Made by a program: the position numbers and the translations under genes
DNA from: Trichomonas tenax
Lineage: Eukaryota > Parabasalia > Trichomonadida > Trichomonadidae
Assembly: GCA_023091735.1 (NCBI GenBank)
Contig: JALKBU010000452.1
Location: forward strand, 1 to 39,192
DNA: 39,192 nucleotides
Direction: 5' to 3'
The notes under the pieces: model-generated
Databases searched by the model: none
What the model saw: only the letters and a program-made list of their open reading frames with translations
What the model was told of the DNA's origin: nothing
In this document: piece after piece, positions 6,801 through 13,657 of the stretch
Position numbering within the stretch: the first letter of the stretch is position 1
Layout of the letters: each line of letters starts with the position of its first letter

Positions 6801-8358
6801 AATGATGGCTAAGAGACTTCTCGTTTTGCTCAATAAGTTCCCAATGTCTGAAACTGAGAAAGAAAGAATTGAAACAATCAGCGAAATCATTAACATTGGA
6901 ATTTTCCAGCGCTTTAATATCCAATATTCATTTGAAGGATATCCAACTGAGCCTTGCGTTAAGCGCCTTAGCGATCTATTGTTCAAGAACGAATTCGATC
7001 AAGAAGCCATCCAACTTTGTACAACTTTCAGTGTTTCTTTCGAAGAACACGCAGCAAGAAGACTCGACATCACTTTCTTCTTGGGTGTCGTCGACGCATC
7101 GAGATTCTGGGCTCAGTTCACTCAAATAACAAAAGTCGAAGTTCTGTCAAGTCTTGCGTTTGGCCTTGGCGTCACAGACATCCTCGTGCAGGATATATTG
7201 AAGTCCAGTATAACAAAAATCCACACTCCTTCATTCAACTTCATTCAGACAGTCAGATATCTGGCTGAAAAGCGTCCTCAGCAAAGTGTAAAAAGGCAAA
7301 ACGACTTGCATTCTTTTGTTTCTTACTTTGTTCGTCCAACAAGCAGAGCTGTCAATGTTCTTTGTTCGTATGGATTCATTGAGCCGGCTCTCAATCTATT
7401 CTTCTCTTTACCTTCAACAGAAGAAACAATTCGGGCTTTTATTTATGATGTAATATTCCCGGTTATTTCGCATTCGCTTATGAACGAATTGTTCCTGATT
7501 GTTTATCAGCTTGATCCTGGATTGTCGTTCGTTTTGCAGTACTTCTTGTCTCTCGTGGAGTTCTTTAGATCGCGAAAGATGTATTCCTGCCTCCTTTCAT
7601 TCCTCATATCAACGAATTGGATCGACGATGCTGCAGTAACAGCCACGCAATGCTTCAACGAGTCCACAAACTTGACAATCAAGCTTCGCATGCTTTATAA
7701 TGCCGAACAACTCATTCGCCAAGCAAACGGAATCAGACAAGGCGTTGTTGTTCCGGAACAGACGTTCCCATACAGGCCATCGGATCTCTCGGAGAAGGAG
7801 TTCACACGATTGGCGGAAGAAGTCCATCTCCAAATGAAGCTGTTCGATTCATATAAAGGAAATAATGAACTCAACAGTGTTATATCGAAAATTATAACTG
7901 AAGATACCGCAGAAGACATTGCAATTCAACTTGGTCTAAGCGGGAATTTTAAATATATCAGCGAAATATGCAACATGTATCATTTTAATACACGCGAAGT
8001 CGTTCGAAAGATATTCTCTCAGTTCGCGAAAATGAAATATGATCTAATCAAGCCGAAGTTGGAAAATCTCGTTCACCATGTCAATCCAAACGAATACATA
8101 TCGATCTATCTCAGAGAATTCCTGAACTGCCTTGCGATGTCAGAAATGAACTGGTACGCAATTCCGGCCTTCATCATGGCTTTTGTTTCTGACCAAGAAA
8201 AGCAGAGCAAACTTTGTTTAGACTACGGCTTCTATAACGAGGCGATAGATCTCGCGATACGGCGCAAGAACAAGAAGTTAATTGCATTGATCGCTGCGCA
8301 AGCATCAAATAGAGGAGAACAGTCTCTTGTGACTTATGCACTTGAGAAGATAAAATAG
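3811..8358 (+). CDS. Giant alpha-solenoid protein, spastizin (ZFYVE26)-like C-terminus
   Basis: This 1515-residue protein is helical-repeat in character throughout, with no membrane segment. The last ~180 residues, from LQMKLFDSYKG (about 1338) through the paired repeats to ALEKIK, follow the order and spacing of the C-terminal solenoid of spastizin/SPG15. That order is an LQM segment, an AEDIA helix, a helical repeat ending in a KP-LENL-type helix, then LCLDYGFYNEAIDLAIRRKNKK, which resembles its final repeat. Spastizin partners spatacsin and the AP-5 adaptor at late endosomes. No FYVE zinc finger (R-K-HHCR) is present, so membrane recruitment would differ. The N-terminal two thirds are not recognised. 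The comparison is from memory and weak; another trafficking solenoid (Vps- or clathrin-like) is possible. The ATG at 3811 follows an initiator-like motif. It converges with Rpn5, with 50 bp between stops. Confidence 0.45.
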   Translation: MDECVYELIIDDNFKAKIEYYLQNRDLEMVLLLDSLCDQEKIKEILIKLYKNEQIIKNSSSETYTLLFWIIKSLLSKYGFEDPSLDSSMLFLTFKRYNANFCQLVYRSLTDSSFNKHKGQDLAVTFQLFNLLFSNQGLLHSVLPFISNLLNVIPPDQMFSQYGFGGLLFYEEPPYEFLIKGTYKVISLISCFSLPTNYQFSKVAQIFQIRFGNSFMYPKEFPECGEDGKILSLIHTTILKNINAIDFTYKLFLDGIKENDQAKITNVIDTLSDIFPWFAIGAIKLIGGDIEKVKIIDKALKQNNIFNIASDMIHRILFDLKLLMLVINLQKRKMSYSDLSRYSIPFLLNNNISSPFVSKLLDNSFFMISDESKNTDFDFIHGYLAVSGVLELLSARTDDPSAYDDSLSRAESHISSIVNEETKQNIIMMIFSSLFIQSKGSFICLLVLAKKILAVLVKFSPPREVEELFIATKCAANQSGMYNISSALTDRKSIFIQQIGARKFENAKVIARNNEDLMKLYVIAYKVYCNSIDEDWAVILDDYASEIINAESSFSIENRSEFLNSYTSRFEVEELRKIRSKLNGNSMKIFNDLNAGETNLESFNQLKSIIEQCGLQDQPLETLFVDITKRDDVCDITERFVNYGFDIFGFWMNHLENVRLNSQLIQQFIGKNPLECLTLALTKDKKLIFSFDPSKFGSVLEKYIKNICQDDNILSLIENKEYEKALNLINHIEHEQEKQDMLLKLFRTILCSHSLDPSILDDIVYQLDQNRLKELCETECETFRIRASSELVKYELIPPNIKFYIILFQMTSVGEFENPLVGDYVSNCNFKTSLQVIGPKIPFSSLITMLNEAMVDESIEYIASNIIKTPDDLSLLLQKFPSKLSRAFTFLRGETSFYSVFLRHCPGKYRQLFGSLMDISEISQTDKDFDFSVQSIQQAIKRMLYGYHGVGMIKNLYPKFVDLCIRFPESKKLFNDSIQDIIVREIASIQVSSIADEMMAKRLLVLLNKFPMSETEKERIETISEIINIGIFQRFNIQYSFEGYPTEPCVKRLSDLLFKNEFDQEAIQLCTTFSVSFEEHAARRLDITFFLGVVDASRFWAQFTQITKVEVLSSLAFGLGVTDILVQDILKSSITKIHTPSFNFIQTVRYLAEKRPQQSVKRQNDLHSFVSYFVRPTSRAVNVLCSYGFIEPALNLFFSLPSTEETIRAFIYDVIFPVISHSLMNELFLIVYQLDPGLSFVLQYFLSLVEFFRSRKMYSCLLSFLISTNWIDDAAVTATQCFNESTNLTIKLRMLYNAEQLIRQANGIRQGVVVPEQTFPYRPSDLSEKEFTRLAEEVHLQMKLFDSYKGNNELNSVISKIITEDTAEDIAIQLGLSGNFKYISEICNMYHFNTREVVRKIFSQFAKMKYDLIKPKLENLVHHVNPNEYISIYLREFLNCLAMSEMNWYAIPAFIMAFVSDQEKQSKLCLDYGFYNEAIDLAIRRKNKKLIALIAAQASNRGEQSLVTYALEKIK

Positions 8359-8408
8359 AAGATAAAAATATCTAAAAGCATTTAAAAAATAAAATAGAAA
8401 TAAAAAGC

Positions 8409-9656
8409 TCATATCTCTGTTGTGTTAAAACATTGGCGCTCCTTTTCTATAAGAGAATTAGCCTTATCAACGAGCTTGCAAACCTTAGCAATATTGTCTG
8501 AGAACTCGTCCGCAACTTCAGAAACTTTCTTCTGCTTCTTGAATGTAACGATACCCTTTGGACGGTCAATTCTGGCGTAGAAGTTATCAGCAAAGACGAG
8601 ATCAATAATGCGCTGCTCAAGCTCGTCGACAGTCAGAACAAGAAGCTGTGCGAGTCTTTCTAATCTAATGCGTGTATAATACTTAGATATTGTGCGGAGA
8701 CCATGCTCGATAACGCGCTTGCGCATAATTTCCTTGTGCTTTGCTTCGATAAGGCCTCCAAAGCGATGATCGAATTCTGGATAGGAAATAAGATCTCTTC
8801 CCATGAAAATGGAAAGAAGCATCTTTGAATCTGGGAGAAGTGTCAAATCGCGGAGCTGGGAGACCTCTGTGAAGAACATGAGCTGCTTGTCGCTCCTTGG
8901 GGCGAGGATTGCCGAGATAATAGATTGCATCAAAGATTTGCTGTCGTTGTTAATCTTGTAGATTTTGTAGAATGAATCAGCAATTTCCATGAAATCGCCT
9001 GTGAATTCTCTGTGATATCTGATTAAATAGTTAAGATACTCTAACTTAACTTCGTTTGTTGTTAATTTCTGATCTTTAATTTTCTCAGCAGATAATGAAG
9101 ACCTGAGAGCGTCCTTTGTCTCGAGGCAGAGCCAGAACTGGTGAAGCATCAATTTGAGGCGCTCCACTTCGTCCATTGTTGTCAAAACCTCAAGACGGAG
9201 GTCCTGCAAGAGGTCCATAGCCTCTGTCTGCTTTCCATCCCTCTCCAAGTAATCGACCATGAATTTCGTGAGACGAGCGCGCTGAACTTCGACGAAGATT
9301 TTTCCTTCTGTGACTTCGAGGAGGCACCTGATGAGTAATACGCGTGTTTCCTCCTCCTGGATCGAATCTAGGGCCTCCATCGAGAGATCTACGATTGTTG
9401 TGATAGCAGCGCGTGAATATCCTTTCCTTCTTGAGAGAATTGTGACGTTGCTTGCGAGGTCCTGCCACCTCCTCTTCTCAATGCATAGTTTTGCGATTGT
9501 TGCGCAGACTTCGCGATTTGCGATATCGTCCTTAGCGATGCGGGTCCTCCTTTCGAGCTGGTGGAGCGCTTCCACTGCTGCGTCGAAGTCGTTCGCAAGG
9601 ATTTTTGGAATTTCTTCGCGGACAACAGGGAGTAAGTCGACCTTATCTTCTGACAT
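8409..9656 (-). CDS. RPN5: 26S proteasome regulatory subunit Rpn5 (PSMD12)
   Basis: This 415-residue protein has TPR-like helical repeats followed by a PCI domain. The C-terminal third is diagnostic. It contains EHGLRTISKYYTRIRLERLA, the winged-helix LLVLTVDELEQRIIDLV, the strand pair FYARIDRPKGIVTF, and the long terminal helix ending in KANSLIEKERQ. Rpn5 is a scaffold subunit of the proteasome lid and contacts the deubiquitinase Rpn11. Length is close to the usual ~450. The true start is the ATG at 9656; the codon before it is TTG. A minus-strand TTTTGTCA lies 14-21 nt upstream. It is convergent with the 3811 gene, and the ARM-type gene starts about 480 bp upstream on the other strand. Confidence 0.93.
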   Translation of the reverse strand: MSEDKVDLLPVVREEIPKILANDFDAAVEALHQLERRTRIAKDDIANREVCATIAKLCIEKRRWQDLASNVTILSRRKGYSRAAITTIVDLSMEALDSIQEEETRVLLIRCLLEVTEGKIFVEVQRARLTKFMVDYLERDGKQTEAMDLLQDLRLEVLTTMDEVERLKLMLHQFWLCLETKDALRSSLSAEKIKDQKLTTNEVKLEYLNYLIRYHREFTGDFMEIADSFYKIYKINNDSKSLMQSIISAILAPRSDKQLMFFTEVSQLRDLTLLPDSKMLLSIFMGRDLISYPEFDHRFGGLIEAKHKEIMRKRVIEHGLRTISKYYTRIRLERLAQLLVLTVDELEQRIIDLVFADNFYARIDRPKGIVTFKKQKKVSEVADEFSDNIAKVCKLVDKANSLIEKERQCFNTTEI

Positions 9657-10137
9657 CAATTTGTAAAATTGACAAAACCTCCACCCCCGACCTATTATTT
9701 TCCTGCCATACCTGAATTGTTTCCTCTGCTTTTGGCTTTAGATTTATATTTAGCATGGCATGATGATGCTGTATGATCATGTTTCTTAAAAAATCAAAAA
9801 AAATATAATATTATCAAATACAGCAAAGATTTATCATTACTAGCACCTAATAAATATATGTGCCTAAATAAAAATTTTCAATATTATCAAATAAAATAAA
9901 TATTCAATATCTAGCTATTAAGTCAAACTTTACTTAGTTTAGCCCTTATGTGTTCTATTGTATGTGATTCTGCTGCAATTGAACAAAATTTATATTTAAT
10001 TGGTCGGATAGGTCTTATGTAATTTTTAACATAGCCTTTATAGCATAGCTTATATCCAAAAGCTAAGAAGTACAAAGCTAAAGAAGTTAATATGGAGGAA
10101 CTTCCCCGTGTCGCTTTTTAATTTTTAAAAAAAAATC
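9657..10137. other. Divergent intergenic region, Rpn5 / ARM-type gene
   Basis: About 480 bp of AT-rich DNA between two divergent starts. TGACAAAA (9670-9677; TTTTGTCA on the minus strand) probably belongs to Rpn5. Near the right end is a GC-richer patch, GGAGGAACTTCCCCGTGTCG (10094-10113), just before the ARM-type gene. No further gene or RNA is seen. Confidence 0.45.
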
Positions 10138-11487
10138 ATGGATGATTTTATTGACGAGAATGAAGGCGAAATAGAGAATTTTATGGATGATGTTGTAGAC
10201 ACAACCGATCCTATGACTAAGATTATGTTTATTAGCTTCGAAAATCATATCAAACAAATTTTTGATTTATATATAAAAGGAGAATATAAATCAAAATACA
10301 ATATATTCAACGACTCGATTAATTACTTGGTTGAGAACATTACAACAGAGTTAAAACATCCAAGATTAGTAAATACTGATCTTGATAATGATTTTATCAA
10401 AATATTGGTTGATTTCTTGAATGAAGAGGAAAAATCCTTAGTATACACTGGTGTTATACTTATCTCGAAAATGACATTCTATTTAAGGCCGTTTTTTGAT
10501 CAAAATTTGCGTGAATTATTTATTCCACGAATCCAGAATTTGATTGATTCTGAATTTAGAATTGCTGCTTTGTGCGCAATTTCAAACATCCTTGATCACG
10601 ACACATCACATGCAGATATTTATGCATCTCTAATGCAGCCAATTTTAGCTATGAAGCCAGAAAATGAAGTAGATCATTATTATCAGATTTTTTGTATCAA
10701 GAATTTTGCATTTCATTGTTCGGAGGGTTTCTTTGATCTTGAGACAATGTTTACTTTCCTTATACAAAACATAAGACCCCCCGATCCAGAAACCGGTGAA
10801 TTCTCGAAAATAACAACATTACTAATATACACAATACTTTATTTGTTAAAAACAGATAATGCGATTCAAGTACTTTTAGAAACAGATTTTAAATCGCATT
10901 TGAATGGACTTCTTTGTAGTACGAGTAACTCGATGATCAATGCAATTCTAAGCATTTGTATTAAAAGCGATGGATTTGCAATATTCGTCGATCATAAACG
11001 TATAATGAAATTAATCACTAACAGCTCGCCTGAAGTAAGCTCCAAGGCTGCATTTTTGCTATCCCTTATGCTGAACTCCGGAATGGACATTCACCCAGAC
11101 ATTCAGATATCTTCAATAGTTGGAATGATCTCAAAGTCTCAATATAAATATTCTGTGATGTATGCACAACTTATGATCGAACTTTTCAAGCTTTCTGGCA
11201 TCAATTCGTTAGTTGAAGTTGGCAGTATATCTGACTTTGTTAAAATGTGCTTAGAAGCCTTGAATGAAGATAACTCTGAGTATGCGCTTCCCTTCATTCA
11301 ATGCTTGTCCTATCTATATCAAGCTTCGTTAACAGATCCCGTCATTAAACAATATATCGAAAACTATATTGATGCAAATGACGGACCCAATATAATACTG
11401 TCAGCTCAATTCCAAAACGAAGCAATACGAGAATCTTTGGATTCTTTAATAACAATGCTTGAATCGAATGGTTATCAGTTTGAATAA
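10138..11487 (+). CDS. ARM/HEAT-repeat-like protein, 449 aa
   Basis: An acidic N-terminus (MDDFIDENEGEIENFMDD) is followed by about 400 residues of repeated amphipathic helices of armadillo type. An example is LVDFLNEEEKSLVYTGVILISKM at about 90-112, with further repeats such as SEFRIAALCAISNIL and SSPEVSSKAAFLLSLML. No catalytic motif or membrane segment is visible. Trichomonads have large families of such ARM-fold proteins, mostly uncharacterised; importin-alpha-like binding platforms are the closest general analogy. Specific importin features, such as an IBB domain or the Trp-Asn ladder, are absent. Its TAA stop is directly followed, with no base between, by the stop of the ALG5-like gene on the other strand. 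Confidence 0.6.
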   Translation: MDDFIDENEGEIENFMDDVVDTTDPMTKIMFISFENHIKQIFDLYIKGEYKSKYNIFNDSINYLVENITTELKHPRLVNTDLDNDFIKILVDFLNEEEKSLVYTGVILISKMTFYLRPFFDQNLRELFIPRIQNLIDSEFRIAALCAISNILDHDTSHADIYASLMQPILAMKPENEVDHYYQIFCIKNFAFHCSEGFFDLETMFTFLIQNIRPPDPETGEFSKITTLLIYTILYLLKTDNAIQVLLETDFKSHLNGLLCSTSNSMINAILSICIKSDGFAIFVDHKRIMKLITNSSPEVSSKAAFLLSLMLNSGMDIHPDIQISSIVGMISKSQYKYSVMYAQLMIELFKLSGINSLVEVGSISDFVKMCLEALNEDNSEYALPFIQCLSYLYQASLTDPVIKQYIENYIDANDGPNIILSAQFQNEAIRESLDSLITMLESNGYQFE

Positions 11488-12474
11488 TTATTCATATAAT
11501 TTATCATTTGGTTCAAACTTAAGCTCGTTAACGGCACTCCATATATGTAATTTGTATATTAATAAATACTTCAATATGATTAACAAATTAGAAAATTCAT
11601 TTGCGTTCTTCTTATTATAATTAAATCTTAAAGAAGAAATTTGAAAATTGAGCATATAGCAGGATGTCAATAGCTCGAACATAAATTCTTCGTCATTTGT
11701 GGCCCTCATTCCTGTGATTAAATGAGAAATCTTCTTTCTTGAAATTGCGCTGAACCCCAAAAATGGATTTCCAGCACTGCACTTCATAACCTTTTCAATG
11801 GCCATGGAAATTTTTGTCTTTGGGAATACATTATCATTTGCTAAAAGCAATTGATCTGAATTTTGTCTGCTCAACTCATTGTATTTGTTATACATTGCGC
11901 ATATGTCCTCTGGTGTGATGTCGATGTAAATTGGGACATAAATGATGATTTCTCCTTCAGCAAGAAGACTTCCGTAAATATTTGCGGCTCCATTTGCGAT
12001 TGATTGTGAATTTCTGCGAAGAATTTTGATATCCATATCCTTGTTCATGTGATTTCGGATGATTCTTTGGAAAGAAACGTTTTTGCTGTTGATAACAAAA
12101 ATTACTTCAGCGGTTGTGTTGTTGTATGTCTGCTGCAGCTGAATCAGAGCCTTTTCTATAACTGAAATCATCGCATCTAAGTCGTATTGTCCGTCTTTGA
12201 CTTGAACAATGAAAGTTATCAAGTAATTCGCTGGAGTTTGCAAGTTCACAGTCAATCCCTGTGTCGCCTCTTCGTTCTCTGGATCGACTACTAAATACAG
12301 TGGCTGTTTAACGTAAGGATATTGGAAGATAGATTCGTTGATTGGTTTTTGGTTCGAAATCATGTTAATCAAAGCAGCGATTAATGCAACAATAAGGATT
12401 CCAATCATGAAGAGCTGTAATTTTGATGATATATCAACATAAGGAATATATTTATCAAAATTGAAGAGCGGCAT
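11488..12474 (-). CDS. Degenerate ALG5-like GT2 glycosyltransferase (probable pseudoenzyme)
   Basis: This 328-residue protein has one N-terminal membrane anchor (about residues 21-40, LFMIGILIVALIAALINMI) and a GT-A-like domain. The order of elements follows dolichyl-phosphate glucosyltransferase ALG5: TM anchor, a strand (LITFIVQV) where the PAYNE strand belongs, AEVIFVIN where EVIVVDDGS belongs, an Arg-Asn/GAA helix, EGEIIIYVP where ILMADADG belongs, and FLGFSAISRKKIS then DEEFMFELLTSCYMLNFQISSLRFNY in place of the CGFKLF/FDVELLYIA region. The nucleotide-sugar Asp residues and the DxD motif are all replaced, so catalysis is doubtful. It may be a non-catalytic partner or regulator in the ER membrane. 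Assignment by pattern only. The stop codon abuts the stop of the ARM-type gene. Confidence 0.45.
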   Translation of the reverse strand: MPLFNFDKYIPYVDISSKLQLFMIGILIVALIAALINMISNQKPINESIFQYPYVKQPLYLVVDPENEEATQGLTVNLQTPANYLITFIVQVKDGQYDLDAMISVIEKALIQLQQTYNNTTAEVIFVINSKNVSFQRIIRNHMNKDMDIKILRRNSQSIANGAANIYGSLLAEGEIIIYVPIYIDITPEDICAMYNKYNELSRQNSDQLLLANDNVFPKTKISMAIEKVMKCSAGNPFLGFSAISRKKISHLITGMRATNDEEFMFELLTSCYMLNFQISSLRFNYNKKNANEFSNLLIILKYLLIYKLHIWSAVNELKFEPNDKLYE

Positions 12475-12559
12475 TGATGAAAAATGAAATAAAATTATAA
12501 GACAAAAGATTTATCAAAAAGGATTTGTATACAAAATAAATAATAAAATAATAAAAAGG

Positions 12560-13567
12560 CTACACTCTGTAATCATTAAATATCGTTCCAAGTCGACCGC
12601 ATTTCTGTCTATTCATTAGCGCTGAATTAAAGTTCGTTTGCTTGATGCCTTTCCTAAAGAGCATTCCACTGGATGTCGTATGCACTGAATCCTGCTCAAA
12701 GAGCTCTGGATCGCAAAGGCAGTCTAAGAGAGGCGTTCCTTGCTTACATTGTATTCTAATCGGCTTCTTGAGCTCTGGTGTGAGAGAAAGGAACTCATCG
12801 TCTGTCAGCAAGTGTAAGTCTGTTGGATCCTGTGTTTCAGGCGGTGTGAAATTGAGATTTAATTTTCTATTTGGAATTTCTTCTGGCAACCTTGGGTTGT
12901 ATTTAGGACCCATCGGAATGTCCTCAACAACTGGTGGTGAAGCTGGTGGAGAAGATGGCACTGGTGTTGATGCCATTCCTGTATCTTCTGTAACTTCGGC
13001 TGATGTTGCAGGTTTATCCGGTGTCTGAGTCGTATCTGAGTGTTCTTCGCTTGAATGCTCTTGTGTAACGTTTTTAGATTGGGATTTTGGAGATTCTGTT
13101 TCTTTTTCTGCTGGTTGATCAATTTCTGGCTTGTCTCCCTCAGCTTTAGCTTCCTCTTCGTTTGCAGCCTCTTCCTCGGATGTGATTAAAAATCCAGCCG
13201 GATATTTTGTAACTTTGTTAACGTTTGTTTCTATTTCTAGCTCACTTTCCTGATATTTGAGCACGAGTGTGTCTTTTTTGAGTATTTTGATGATTTCTGC
13301 GTCATACAATTCCGTTGTCCAGACGTCAGAAAGTCTCCAGCGGGCAAGAACGTGCTCACCGATTTCGTACGGCCCCTGCGTGTTCGGGAATATCGAAATG
13401 AACTGCGGATCGATGACAAATCTTTCCAGCGAAGGATCTTCAGCGTACTCATCGTGAACGATGCATTTTCCGTTCGCTTGTCTCTTTTCAATCTTGCCAA
13501 GGAACCACTGCGCGCGGTCCTCGTTCGGAATTTCGACATATGCAGCAACTTGCTGATTCTTTTTCAT
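12560..13567 (-). CDS. SGF29-type tandem Tudor protein
   Basis: This 335-residue protein starts almost at once with an SGF29-like tandem Tudor domain (about 1-135). The first Tudor begins QVAAYVEIPNEDRAQWFLGKI and continues through a VHDEY strand to FISIFP. The second has GEHVLARWRLSDVWTTELYDAEI and a LKYQESE strand. SGF29 reads H3K4 methylation for SAGA-type acetyltransferase complexes. After it come an acidic Pro/Ser/Thr-rich linker and a Cys/Leu tail of about 60 residues. In animals and yeast the Tudor pair is C-terminal after a coiled coil; here that coiled coil is missing and the order is reversed. The codon at 13594 that would extend the frame is TTG. The ATG at 13567 is preceded by GTGTCAAA, a better start. 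Another Tudor protein is the alternative. Confidence 0.65.
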   Translation of the reverse strand: MKKNQQVAAYVEIPNEDRAQWFLGKIEKRQANGKCIVHDEYAEDPSLERFVIDPQFISIFPNTQGPYEIGEHVLARWRLSDVWTTELYDAEIIKILKKDTLVLKYQESELEIETNVNKVTKYPAGFLITSEEEAANEEEAKAEGDKPEIDQPAEKETESPKSQSKNVTQEHSSEEHSDTTQTPDKPATSAEVTEDTGMASTPVPSSPPASPPVVEDIPMGPKYNPRLPEEIPNRKLNLNFTPPETQDPTDLHLLTDDEFLSLTPELKKPIRIQCKQGTPLLDCLCDPELFEQDSVHTTSSGMLFRKGIKQTNFNSALMNRQKCGRLGTIFNDYRV

Positions 13568-13572
13568 CAAAA

Positions 13573-13580
13573 TTTGACAC
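13573..13580 (-). promoter_or_regulatory. TGTCA initiator-like motif, SGF29-like gene
   Basis: On the minus strand GTGTCAAA begins 13 nt upstream of the ATG at 13567. A second TTGTCAAAA lies about 20 nt further upstream. The spacing supports the shorter protein start and a very short leader. The divergent GT-C gene starts at 13658, so the 90-bp interval serves both. Confidence 0.45.
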
Positions 13581-13657
13581 TTTTCTTTTGACAATAAAGT
13601 TGCTGCATCTAACCTTAAAATCTTAAAATTTTGCCAAAATCGATATACATTTGAATA

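Noticed and set aside
13568..13594. Longer SGF29-like start
   Set aside because: The first codon would be TTG, and the interval carries the TGTCA motifs expected upstream of the start.
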